Of a stretch of 64,000 nt of DNA, positions 11,833-21,349 are shown in pieces; positions within the stretch are counted from its first letter, which is position 1; each line of letters begins with the position of its first letter. The DNA comes from Lolium rigidum (Eukaryota > Streptophyta > Magnoliopsida > Poales > Poaceae). The notes under the pieces are model-generated. The model was not told the DNA's origin. It did not search any database and worked only from the letters and a program-made list of their open reading frames with translations. Location: contig NC_061511.1 in NCBI RefSeq assembly GCF_022539505.1, positions 31,320,620 to 31,384,619 of the forward strand, written 5' to 3'. The translations under genes and the position numbers were made by a program.

Positions 11833-13335
11833 TATACCGTCTCCAGCCAGCTGCCACAGACGTTGGCATCCCTGCCTTCTCGAGGGTTGCCTTTCGCAGC
11901 GCTGGCTCGCGTTGTTCCGGGTGTTGGAGGAGCCGTGAAGCTGTCGCAGGCTGCGATGGCCGCGCCCACACCTGTCCAGCTTCAAGACTCTGCTGCTCCT
12001 GCTGCCCCTACCCTCTCCACTGTACCGCCGCCTGCTCCGTCTCTGCCAAGCCCCTCCGCCCCGCCGCGGCCTGTGTTGTGGGTCTCCTTTGCGGATGATG
12101 ATGAGGACACCCATGAAGTGCTGACCCCGTAGACGCCGCCAGATGTCACCAAGACCTGCTGCGGGGCTAATGTACCGTGTTCTGCGGTTGGCGACGGCGT
12201 GGCGGAAAATGTGGCGCTGCCCCTCGCTGCCATGTCATGGCCACCATCTTGGGCGTCCTCTGCGGACAACATCGACAAGGACGCCGAAGAGGAGCTGGTC
12301 CCCCAGACGCCGCCGGCCACCAAGACCTTCAACCCTGCTACTGTCATGGAGGTGGATTCTGCTGCCGGCGAGCATGATGGATGGCAGAAGTTGTTGTTGT
12401 GGCGCGGACTACGCCGCCACACTCTGCCAACCCCGGCAATTGCTCGTCGTCTTGTCCCTGCTTGGCTCAAGGGTAGATGTTGCAGGTGCCTAGCTCCTGG
12501 TCACCGCGCTACTGTTTGTTGTGACCACTTCAGGTGCTCTTGATGCCTTGAGAATGGTCATCGGGGACATGTCTGCCTGAACGCTTGGCGTCCTCTTAGC
12601 TTGTTGGTAGGCCATGCCGTGTCGTTGCCCCGCCAAGCGAATGCTCCTCGCGGGGCCCAGGTTGAGGTCTCGCTCCCGTCCGTTGTGCCTCGTCGTCGAT
12701 CATGGGCGTCAGTTGTTGCTGCTCCTGTTAGCTCTTTGACCTCAGCGGATATGCGATCCGCCTTGGAGGCGCAAGCTGAGTTGATTCAAGATGTTGTCCG
12801 TCCTCTTCACGAGGCCCACTCCTTACATGGTTGGATGCTTGCGATTGGGGGCTTTCTGGAGCGGGCGGAAGCTGTGTTGGATAAGCTCTCCCAAATGTCT
12901 GTTGATCCTTGTGTTCAGCCTGTTTTTGGCAAACTAGGTGCAACCGGAGCGAGCCTTCGTGGTTGTTTCTCTCCTCGTGCTAGGTCGAGCTCGGTGATCA
13001 CGGCTCCGGTCATGAAGATCATGCCTGAGCTCCTTGAGTTGTGTGGTGGTGTGCTTACGCAGGAAGTGAGGCTCGGCTCACATGAGTCCTCGTATGTGGC
13101 TTCACCGCCGTGTCTTGACGATGCAGTCTCTCTCTCGCATGAGTCCGAGAAGCAGATGATTCCTATTGATGATGGGGTTCCTAAGTTTGGATTATCGTCA
13201 GCGGTGCCCGAAGCAATCATCGACAGGATCCGTAGTTGGCTGAAGGGTGCCCCCAATATCGTAGTCCGTCGTGTGTCCTTCACGGCTCGGTGTTGGAGTG
13301 TCTTTTCTAAATGTTTGTTAGTGTTGCGGTGTTGA
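11833..13335 (+). pseudogene. LINE ORF1 (gag-like, CCHC zinc knuckles), two in-frame stops
   Basis: One frame stays open for about 500 codons except for TAG at 12130-12132 and TGA at 12541-12543; no frameshift is needed. The N-terminal third is Pro/Ala-rich and acidic. A zinc knuckle of CX2CX4HX4C form (within GRCCRCLAPGHRATVC) lies at 12478-12519. A second knuckle (12535-12576) has the TGA stop between its first two cysteines and continues CLENGHRGHVC. Paired knuckles after a low-complexity N-terminus are typical of plant LINE ORF1, an RNA-binding chaperone of the retrotransposition particle. The C-terminal part has no motif I can name. The minus-strand frame over 12915-13691 is a shadow. 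Confidence 0.65.
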
Positions 13336-13450
13336 AGTGTTGGAGTTTCTTGTTTGTGGGCATGTGTGGGTGTATTTTTTGTGTGAGTTTGACCCTGTTG
13401 TCGTAGCTTTTTGCCCGATTTTCTCCTAAACACTAGACACTCAATTATTA

Positions 13451-14449
13451 GGGTGTGTTTGGTAGACCGGGGGAGCTCAAAAAGTCTCATCTCAACCCAG
13501 CTAAACAGAATATATCCTGATTGGTACCTCGGCTCGTCTTGTCTCAGCACCGCCGGCCTCATACGGAAAATGGCTCTCAGCCAGGCCGGGTTGTGAAGCT
13601 CGAATCGAGCTTCACAGGTCGACCGAGCTGAGCTCGTCCCGCAAAGAACTATAGCAGCGTCCCACGGCACCCCTAGACCCCCAACCCCCACCTCTTTTCC
13701 CTCCCCATTCTCCCCCTTTCCTTCTCCTCTGCTTCCGCCTTCCTCCCGCCCTCCTCCTCTCCCGCCGGCCGAGCTGCATCAAGGGACGCCAGGGGCTCGC
13801 GCCGGCGCCCTCCGGCCCGCCACCGTCGACGAGAAGGGTGGCAGACCAGTCCACTTCGCGCTCCGGCCCTCCTGCCGGCCCTCCACGTCTCCCATACGGC
13901 CGACAGTGGCACGACCTCGCCGGACCGACACTGCCGACGAGGAGGCCTCCAGCACGACGCTGTGTCTCTCAACCGCCGCTGGCGACGCCCCACGGCCCGC
14001 CACCGTCGATGAGAAGGGTCCCAGGACGGCCTTTCCGCTCCGGCTCTCCTCCGGCCCTCCACGTCTCCCGCACGGCCGGGCAGAGGCACGACCTCGCACC
14101 GGCGCCCTCCGGCTAGCCACCGCCGACGATGAGGCCTCGAGCACGCCGCCGCCCCACGGCCTGCCACCGGTGAGAAGGATCACAGCATGGTGTGGTGCTT
14201 TTGAGGATCCGATTGTTTTTTTAGTTTTTGTGGAGGGGCTCTTCTGTAACAGCTTGGACCTCTATGTTATTTCTTAGTTCTTTTGCCTTCCTAGACCCAT
14301 ACGGTCTACCAAACACAGTAATCAGTTCAGCTTCTCTCAATACATACGGGCTAACAAACACACAACAAAATCTCAAGTCAACATGTATGAGGTGAGATAT
14401 CTCAAGTGGAAGAGTGAATTCCAAATAACTCAGGCTACCAAACACACCC
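13451..14449. mobile_element. PIF/Harbinger-type non-autonomous DNA element with GC-rich cargo
   Basis: It is bounded by perfect 15-bp inverted repeats GGGTGTGTTTGGTAG (13451-13465) and CTACCAAACACACCC (14435-14449), with a 3-bp TTA duplication on each side (13448-13450, 14450-14452), the Harbinger/Tourist signature. The 999-bp interior has no transposase. Its centre (about 13640-14170) is very GC-rich, gene-like in composition, and contains a tandem duplication of roughly 190 bp around CACGTCTCCC..ACGGCC. The right arm repeats the terminal motif three times (near 14308, 14350 and the end). The GC-rich core could be captured host sequence (Pack-type) or local low-complexity DNA. Open frames exist on both strands, so coding cannot be argued. 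Confidence 0.75.
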
Positions 14450-14497
14450 TTAATTAATGGATGAGCCAAAGCTTTTGCCTCTATTTATTAAAAAAAA

Positions 14498-15001
14498 ATT
14501 ACCTCTCTGTGGTTCAACGGTGATTGGCCATGCTTCGCTTTTGGTGTTTGTATTTCACCTTCTTATAAATCTTCTTGCATTTGATTTGAAGAAGATGAAA
14601 AGTTTGAGAGATATGCTAATGTGCTGGACCGTCAGACTGAGGCCATCAAGGGACGTCGACCGTTCGTCCCAACAAAGAGTAACCTGAAATCCTCGAGCGG
14701 CCGTTAGATCGCTGTCAGAGGTCTCGCCTGCTCTCCGCTCCTTGAGTCGTCATGTATCCTCAACTTGGTTAATTCACCAGTGAAAGTAAACGGAAAGAAT
14801 GCCTCCGGTTCAAGTTCCGCCATCCTTACCGTACACGCACGTATGAAAAGGCATTAGCAGCACTTTTATGGTTGTTTGATTGATTAACATTAACATAATC
14901 AGCTCTGGACTAATCCATCAAGCAACTCGACCAGACAGGACAGTGGCAATTTGGTCCAGCCATTGTACGGCAATGTAACTTGTCTGTGCACACGCAATGT
15001 C
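14498..15001. other. Unassigned DNA between two LINE insertions
   Basis: About 500 bp with no recognisable gene, repeat or terminus. Short frames are chance. It lies between the A-tail at 14497 and the T run at 15002. Confidence 0.4.
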
Positions 15002-15075
15002 TTTTTTTTTTTTTTTTGAAAGGCAAAAGTTTGTTTTAATTTATAGAATAAGAATAGCAGTAACAAGAGTTATAC

Positions 15076-15940
15076 TGTTGGACAATTAGACATAATTTTC
15101 ATGATTAATTCTAAAATATTAAACATGATGAAAGCAACTACTAACATGTGAAACTCGAACATACTAGATGTATTAATTAACATGAATAGTAGCGGCAAAC
15201 AGTAAAACATCTATCGCTAAATAGATCGCGATATGTCGCACGTACCGATCTAGTGGAGGTGGCAGTGGGGGTGTAGCAGATTAAGTCGCAGCAGTAACGT
15301 TGTTGACGATGGGAAACCTAATTCGCTCTCTCCCGTACAGGATCGCGAAGGCGAGCGGTTCCGGAGACCTGCTCTCCCGTTCGTCGGTGCACACCAGCGA
15401 GCGGGATGGAGTAGGCTACGATGGTCGCGCAAGCAGAGAGAGGTGGAAAACTCTAACTCGTGTATTATATGTGTTTCTATGGTAGCCGGGCAAGAGATTA
15501 TATAGGTTCAGGAAACCCTAGGCAACGTGGGCCACGCCCACGTCGCATGCACGTTTTGAGTCGGTTATAGATAGCCTGTCTAGGACTCTGTTCGTTTTTC
15601 CTGAACTTCAAAAAGAAAGGAAAGTCTCGGTTCGATGCTCAATCCACTCACCACGATCGCGGCGCGGCGCGGTGGGTCGAGCAAGGAGGAGGAGGAGCGT
15701 ACGTGGACCACTCCTATTCTCACTCACTTACTAGTGGTGAAACAACCCACCTTATAAGATGGTCTAACTTTCTCCTAACTTTTCATGTGGAACTAAACTT
15801 CCCACCTCTTACCACTCCCTAGTGAGGTGCCACCGACTTGAACTCAAACTCAAATGGGATGCAACTATGTGGGCTTTAACTTTTATAGGAAAATCTGAAA
15901 TCTAATTTCGATCACTTCATATAGACTTAATATTTCAACA
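15076..15940 (-). mobile_element. Solo LTR (865 bp) with perfect 5-bp target duplication
   Basis: It is bounded by TGTTG...CAACA and flanked on both sides by TATAC (15071-15075 and 15941-15945). Orientation is minus, judged by a TATA-like box (complement of GATTATATAGG near 15493-15503). No primer site or internal domain adjoins it, so this is the product of LTR-LTR recombination. I recall similar LTR sequence from Triticeae but cannot name the family or decide Copia versus Gypsy. It lies in the 3' UTR of the minus-strand LINE. Confidence 0.85.
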
Positions 15941-16558
15941 TATACGCCGGAGGCGACAGATCCAACTATCCAAGGAAACAAAAGACTAATCTCCTGGTAA
16001 AAGGTGATCCAAGTGTTTCGGCGTGGCAGTGCTCGAAGATCTTGCTTCCAATTTAAAATGCTCGAGAAACACCACAGCTGTCGCATTTTTGTTCTTTCAA
16101 AACTCTAGCGTTACGCTTGTTCCATAGCTCTCGCGATACTAGCATCAATAGAGAGGCCATCACTTTCCTCCTCCCTGGTGGCTCTGAACAACGTGGTGCC
16201 ACCAAGGTTTTACCGTCCTCAACCCACACTCTGAAGGCTCAAAAGAGTGAAGTCCAAGCCAATCCTTTAACCATTTGCCAAATTCTTGATGAGTATTAAC
16301 ACTTGAATAAGACGGCAATGGCCACAATTTGTCCAACCCCCTTTTTAAAGGCCGTCTGTCATCCAAACACGGTATTGGATGATGGTCCATGAGAAGAACT
16401 TGCACTTTAGGGGAGCCCAATTCTTTCAAACAATGGCATTCATATAAGTGCGAGTAAGACCAACAAATTAAACCTTATAAGCCAGATAATCTTGCAAAAA
16501 GGTGTTTTGAGTCAATAGTATTATTCAGTGGGAGGGAGATCCACCTAGTCATGTGTTA

Positions 16559-18796
16559 GAGCATCTACAACAGGCACGCTATATAGGCCGCGCTGCAAAA
16601 AAACGTCCGATATAGCACGCGCGGGAGGGAATCAGGCGCTACAGCAAGAGCGGTAAACGGCGCGGCGCTGTAAAAAATTTAGGGCACGCGGCGTTTTGCA
16701 CAAACCGGAGCGGCATATGTGACGCGTCGGCTACAGCGCGCGGCAACGCTCCGCGCCCGCGCGAAAAGCCAACGGCTGGAAATTTCCCCCACCCGCGCCG
16801 CCGGTCGACTCCGCCGCCGCCCCCGCTGCTGCGCGCCGCCGCGGCGTAGATCCGCCTCGCCCGCACCCCCTCCTAGCAGCGGTGGATTCTCCGCCGCACT
16901 ATGACGCTCGCGCCGCCGCCAGCGACGGGCTGTAGTCGGCGCTCCTCCTCCGCGTCCCCCTTCGCGCCGCCGTCGCGTTCTCCTCCGCGCAGGCGTCGAC
17001 ATGTCGTCGTCGTCGTCCTCGAGCTTGCTAGCAACATGGCGCGCCCATGGTGCTCGCCCATTTGCTCGCAAGGTATGCACCTCCGCCGGTCGGCCTCTAT
17101 TACTCACCAATTAGCTACAATAGTTAGTTCATAGTGAAGTAATTTCATACATATGTTTGTAGAGTTTATCATACGATTCATCGGATGACGAGTACGACCA
17201 AGAGGAAGAGGAGAACATATCGATACTATTAGCATACCGCGCCGTTAAGAGGCCAAAATTTGGTGGATTGGTGTTCGGTAGACAGAAGTTGTGGAGAGAA
17301 AGGATTGAAGGGCATGACAAGTTGATGCGGTCGTATTTCAATGAGAATCTGATATTCCCCGAAAGCTATTTTCGGCGGCGTTTCCAGATGAGTCTCAACT
17401 TATTCAAGCACATTGCAACGGAGGTCACCAAATATGATCGCTTCTTTGAGCAAAGGAGGAATGCCGCCGGAGAACTTGGTCATAGCACATATCAAAAGGT
17501 GACCGCCGCCTTGCGTATGTTGGCATATGGTATACCGGCGGATCTTATTGATGATCATTTGGCCATGGGAGAGAGCACTTCTATCTTGTGTGTGAAGCGC
17601 TTTGTCGTTGCAATTGTCAATGTCTTTGGCTCCACATATTTGAGAGCATCCAATGCTCAAGACACGACAAGGCTTTTGAAGATCAATGCCAACCGGGGGT
17701 TTCCTGGTATGATTGGTTCCATTGATTGTATGCATTGGAGTTGGAAGAATTGTCCACCGGCATGGCATGGACAATTCAAAAGCTACAAGAAGGATGCCAC
17801 CATAGTACTTGAAGCGGTGGCCGACCAAGATACTTGGATATGGCATGCTTTCTTTGGAATGCCCGGATCTTGCAATGACATCAATGTTCTTCAACGGTCG
17901 CCACTAATGATAAGACTTGCAATGCGGGAAGGTCCATTGGTGGAGTTTGAAGCAAATGGCCACAAGTACAACTATGGCTACTTCCTCGCCAACGACATAT
18001 ATCCAAGGTGGCAAACATTTGTGAAGCCGATTATTCAACCAAAAGGTAAGAAGCAAACTCAATTCCACAATGCACAAGCGGCGGCTAGGAAAGATGTAGA
18101 GAGAGCATTTGGGATTTTGAAAGCCCAATTTGCCATTGTTAGAGGACCGGCTAGATTTTGGGACCAAGAATGCTTTTGATATATCATGACCGCGTGTGTC
18201 ATCATGCATAACATGATTATAGAGGATGATCGCAGAAAAGATGTGGATCATACCCACTACGACTTGATGGGGGTTCCCGTGCAAGTGAGGAGGTCCGCAC
18301 ATAGGATTGCTCGGTTCATTGCCTCATATCATGCCATTCGGTGCAACGACACACATGATGAGCTTCAAAAAGATCTCATGGTAGAATGGTGGAATTGGAA
18401 TGGACAACAATAGTTGCATACTTGTTGTATTTGTTTGAAAACTATGTGTTGTATTGTCTCAAAACTATGTTGTATTGGTGTATGTTGGACGTGTTGTATT
18501 TGGTGTGAAGTATTGTTGTGAACAATGTATTGTATTTGGATGGTACATTTTATTTGTAAATTTTTATATAATTGTTTGATCTTGTTGGATGCATAGTTGT
18601 GTGTTTGTTGTTTGCGCCGCGCCCGCGCGCTGCAAAATGGTGCGTCCGGCGGAGGTGCTATTTTACTGCGCCAACGCGCGCTGCAAAATGACGCACCCGG
18701 CGGGGGAGAAATCGCTCCGGCGCGCGGCAACGGTTTACAGCGCGGCGGCAGCGTCATATACCGCGCCAACTTATAGCGCGCCTGTTGGAGATGCTC
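16559..18796 (+). mobile_element. PIF/Harbinger transposon with near-intact transposase
   Basis: It is 2,238 bp with imperfect inverted ends (GAGCATCTACAACAGGC on the left, GAGCATCTCCAACAGGC on the right read inward; about 25 bp with two mismatches) and TTA duplications at 16556-16558 and 18797-18799. It encodes one transposase. The second protein usual in PIF elements, a Myb/SANT-like DNA-binding protein, is not visible in the remaining non-coding parts (16559-17000, 18414-18796). The ends are GC-rich with repeated GCGCGCTGCAAAA-type motifs. Confidence 0.9.
17001..18413 (+). pseudogene. PIF/Harbinger transposase (DDE, HARBI1-like), one premature stop
   Basis: Two exons fit: 17001-17072 (ATG, Ser-rich start) and 17163-18413, joined in phase 0 by a 90-bp intron (AAG|GTATGC ... 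TTTGTAG). Exon 2 starts with an acidic stretch (DSSDDEYDQEEEEN), as in grass relatives. The product would be about 440 residues of the plant Harbinger transposase family (DDE_Tnp_4/Plant_tran type), which cuts and inserts at TTA. The catalytic triad is visible: Asp212 (GSIDCMHW), Asp263 (GSCNDINVL), Glu337 (DVERAF). The only lesion seen is TGA at 18177-18179, just before IMTACVIMHNMII, removing the last ~76 residues downstream of the triad. The frame then continues to TAG at 18411-18413. The start rests on the two-exon model. Confidence 0.88.
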
Positions 18797-19150
18797 TTAG
18801 TCGATGCCCTTAATGATGTAGCCCTTTTGAGCAATGATGTAATCGAACATTGAACTCAGCAGCAAGTTTCAGACGCACTCTTTTCCTTACCAGGATACCG
18901 AAGGGGACTGGAAGGTTTTTAATGAGGCGGCTTGCCAGCTTAATATATTTGTGTTTTCAAAAAAAAATTAAACCTTATAAGCAGAGACCGAGGAGTATGG
19001 TCCCGAATGGGTAAACTTCCAAATCGAGACACGGACATAGTCATTGAAGTACAAGACGGGCATACTTATTATTTAACGCCCCAACTTGACTCGCATGATG
19101 TTTTAAAACAAATATATCAGCTTGCACACACACCTGGCATTACAAAGATA

Positions 19151-19618
19151 GAACCACATTAGTTCATGTTTTGATCATGCATCTCTCTTTTCTCCTAGCT
19201 TGCTCCATCCTCACCATCGCTAGCTTCATTTTTTGACAACGATGCATCGTCCTCCCCATACTTGATCTGACTACATTTACCTCCTCGGCAGCGTCAGGAC
19301 TAGGCTTCTCTATTCATTGATAAGGTTGATCAGTGTTCTCGGTTAAATATTTAAAATGGATCAATAGATGCTTTTTTTCCGAAACGGGGGTAAAAGCTTT
19401 GCCCCAATCTATTAATTAAGAACTCTCAAAAAAAAATCTATTAATTAAGAAGGAGTTTTACATGAAAGAAACATGTGAAAGCAAGAAAAAAGATACAAAG
19501 GATCACTCTCCCGGCATGATTTCACCCAACCGTTAGCTATATATGAATACGAAGATTGATGATTTTGGTAATTCGAGCCTAAATTGTGCTGGTAGGTATT
19601 CTTAAGCAGGGGATGGTC
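19151..19618. other. Unassigned DNA with a LINE 3' end and a micro-insertion
   Basis: A T run at 19373-19379 followed by CCGAAACGGGGGTAAAAGC looks like the A-tailed 3' end of another minus-strand LINE, whose body continues rightward and is cut by the short-LTR element. Within it, the 17-bp sequence AATCTATTAATTAAGAA occurs at 19406-19422 and 19435-19451, flanking only CTCTC plus A residues. No genes are seen. Confidence 0.45.
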
Positions 19619-19790
19619 TGTTGAAGGATAGAGAGAGAGATTGACGGAATATGATGGATGTTGTATTGCGCCTCATGGGCGAGTATATATGAAGTACAAG
19701 ACTTGGAAGCTAAGAAACCTCCTAGGGAGAATATGGAAACAATCCTAATACAATCCTGTGTAATCTATAACTACCAAATATACTCTAACA
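19619..19790 (-). repeat. Short-LTR element, left (3') LTR
   Basis: 172 bp, TGTTGAAGGATAG...ACTCTAACA. It is followed by CTCCCCCGCAG, the complement of a polypurine tract. Confidence 0.85.
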
Positions 19791-20378
19791 CTCCCCCGCA
19801 GTCGTAGCGGTAGCGACGTGAACAACAGTAGCGTCGCGTATGGTCAGACTGGAGAGAAGCCGAAAGTAGGAATCAACAGGCTGACAGTCCCCCGCAGTCA
19901 TAGCGGGAGCGTCGTGGACGGAGTTGCGTCGCGGATGCTTGGACTGTAGAGGAAGCTGGTGAGGCGCAGGCGAGGTGGTAGCCCTTTATGCCGATGTCGA
20001 GGTAGCCCAGAGCGTGGCTGCTGTAGCCTTGGTCGAGGGAGCCGCGCAAGGGATTGCCGTGGTCGATGTCGTGGCCGGGTGCCAGTGTCGATGTAGCCGC
20101 AGGCGAGGTGGTGTTCGAGGAGAGTGACGGAGACGCGCCGAGGCAGTCGTGGAGATGGTCGATACCGAAGTCGATGCAGTATGAGCCGTCGAGGACGAAG
20201 TGCAACCGTAGTTTTGCCAAAACCAGGCGCACATCGGGGACGAAGGCATACTTTGGTTTTGCCAGAACCGAGTACGCATAGAAGAACTCGGCGGTCACGC
20301 GGTCGAGGCAGTCGTAGAGGTGATGCCGATGAAGATGTCGTCGAAGCCGATGAAGACGAGGCGCCAGTCCGAGCTTGA
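19791..20378 (-). other. Short-LTR element internal domain, copy 1 left part
   Basis: GC-rich sequence matching 38072-38645 except for a gap of about 20 bp (a GTTTTGCCAAAACC stretch near 20213 is absent from the other copy). Open frames on both strands are unsupported. Confidence 0.7.
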
Positions 20379-21176
20379 TGATACGTCTCCAACGTATCCA
20401 TAATTTCTGATGTTCCATGCTTGTTTTATGACAATACCTATATGTTTTGCTCACACTTTATAATGTTTTTATGCGTTTTCCGGAACTAACCTATTAACGA
20501 GATGCCACAGTGCCAGTTGCTGTTTTCTGTTGTTTTTGGTTCCAGAAAGGCTGTTCGGGCAATATTCTCGGAATTCGACGAAACGAAGACCCAACATCTT
20601 ATTTTTCCCTGAAGCATCCAGAACACCGAAGGAGAGTAGGAGAGGGGCCAGGGGGCCACCACACAACAAGGCGGCGCGGCCCCAGGCCTGGCCGCACCGG
20701 CCTACTGTGAGGGGGGCCCAGGCACCCTCCGACTCCGACTCTTCGCCTATATAAGCCCTTTCAACCTAAAAACGCGATACCAATTGACAAAACTCCGTAA
20801 AAGACTCCAGGGGCGCCGCCACCATCGCGAAACTCCAATTCGGGGGACAGAATCTCTGTTCCGGCACGCCGCCGGGACGGGGAAGTGCCCCCGGAAGCCA
20901 TCTCCATCAACGCCACCGCCTCCGTCATGCTCCGTGAGTAGTTCCCCCATGGACTACGGGTTCTAGCTGTAGCTAGTTGGTATTCTCTCCCCTATGTACT
21001 TCAATATAATGATCTCATGATCTGCCTTACATGATTGAGATCCATCTGATGTAATCGGTGTTGTGTTTGTTGGGATCCGATGGATGGTTACATTATGATT
21101 AGTCTATCTATATAAGTTTGTGAAGTTATTGTTGCTGCAATCTTGTTGTGTTTAATGCTTGTCACTAGGGCCCGAG

Positions 21177-21349
21177 TGACATAGGCATCCCCAATGGGCC
21201 TGCCAAAGATGGTACCCGGGGTTTATTCAAGGCCCAAGACCCGAAGAATAAGAAGACTTGGAAGCCCATTTAGTGTTAAGGAAAGATAGTTTGTATTAGG
21301 AAAGATAGAGACTTGTAATCTTACGAGCTGGGTACGAAACCCTCTCGAA
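21177..21349 (+). repeat. Truncated first LTR of the Tat composite
   Basis: Matches the first ~172 bp of the LTR at 22905 up to CCCTCTCGAA, then joins directly to CCCCATTGGAGG, internal sequence found again at 33939. The junction has 1-2 bp of microhomology (AC). It lacks the LTR TATA box. Confidence 0.85.

Larger units (their letters stand above)
11833..14497 (+). mobile_element. ORF1-only LINE relic with poly(A) tail
   Basis: A decayed ORF1 is followed directly by a short 3' UTR ending AAAGCTTTTGCCTC...TTATT and an A run (14488-14497), with no reverse transcriptase between. The 3' UTR is interrupted by the Harbinger-type element at 13451-14449. A stop at 11830-11832 limits the 5' side. The end sequence is typical of grass LINEs. 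I could not find a convincing target duplication. The missing ORF2 could be an internal deletion or an ORF1-only non-autonomous lineage. Confidence 0.6.
16483..18964 (+). mobile_element. Short poly(A) retroposon, itself split by a PIF/Harbinger element
   Basis: An 18-bp direct repeat AAATTAAACCTTATAAGC flanks this segment (16465-16482 and 18965-18982), and an A run (18958-18967) marks its 3' end. Removing the PIF element leaves about 240 bp without coding capacity. Its 3' part contains CGCACTCTTTTCCTT and GGTTTTTAATGAGGCGG, also present downstream of the Tat polyprotein at 29771-29830, so it may derive from an LTR-element transcript retroposed by LINE machinery. Removing the whole segment restores the LINE ORF2 frame around SAYKV, which confirms the boundaries. 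Confidence 0.75.
15946..19120 (-). pseudogene. LINE ORF2 C-terminal (zf-RVT) fragment, interrupted
   Basis: The minus strand translates to peptides of the plant LINE ORF2 C-terminus, downstream of the reverse transcriptase core. From 19120 down to 18983: a piece with IWKFTHSGPYSSVSAYKV. From 16482: FVGLTRTYMNAIV, WAPLKCKFFSW, RVWMTDGL and GGWTNCGHC. Then DWLGLHSFEPSE and RELWNKRNARVLK (about 16240-16090). In-frame stops and shifts break it throughout. The zf-RVT region normally holds Cys/His residues thought to help RNA binding. The two pieces are separated by 2.5 kb of inserted DNA. Catalytic RT motifs are absent, so it is non-functional. Confidence 0.65.
15002..19150 (-). mobile_element. 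5'-truncated LINE, minus strand, carrying nested insertions
   Basis: The A-tail is the T run at 15002-15018, preceded on the minus strand by a LINE-like 3' end (AACTTTTGCCTTTC). The ORF2 C-terminus is readable in two pieces, 15946-16482 and 18983-about 19120, which join once two insertions are removed: the solo LTR (15076-15940) and the retroposon/PIF block (16483-18964). The right limit is approximate, where the ORF2 similarity fades. I did not find the target duplication. Confidence 0.65.

Noticed and set aside
12915..13691. 258-codon minus-strand frame
   Set aside because: It overlaps the LINE ORF1 frame, which has recognisable zinc knuckles on the plus strand, and crosses the Harbinger element boundary.
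13673..14183. Minus-strand frames of 134-164 codons in the Harbinger-type element
   Set aside because: Low-complexity Arg/Gly/Ala composition, with competing frames on both strands; GC bias explains them.
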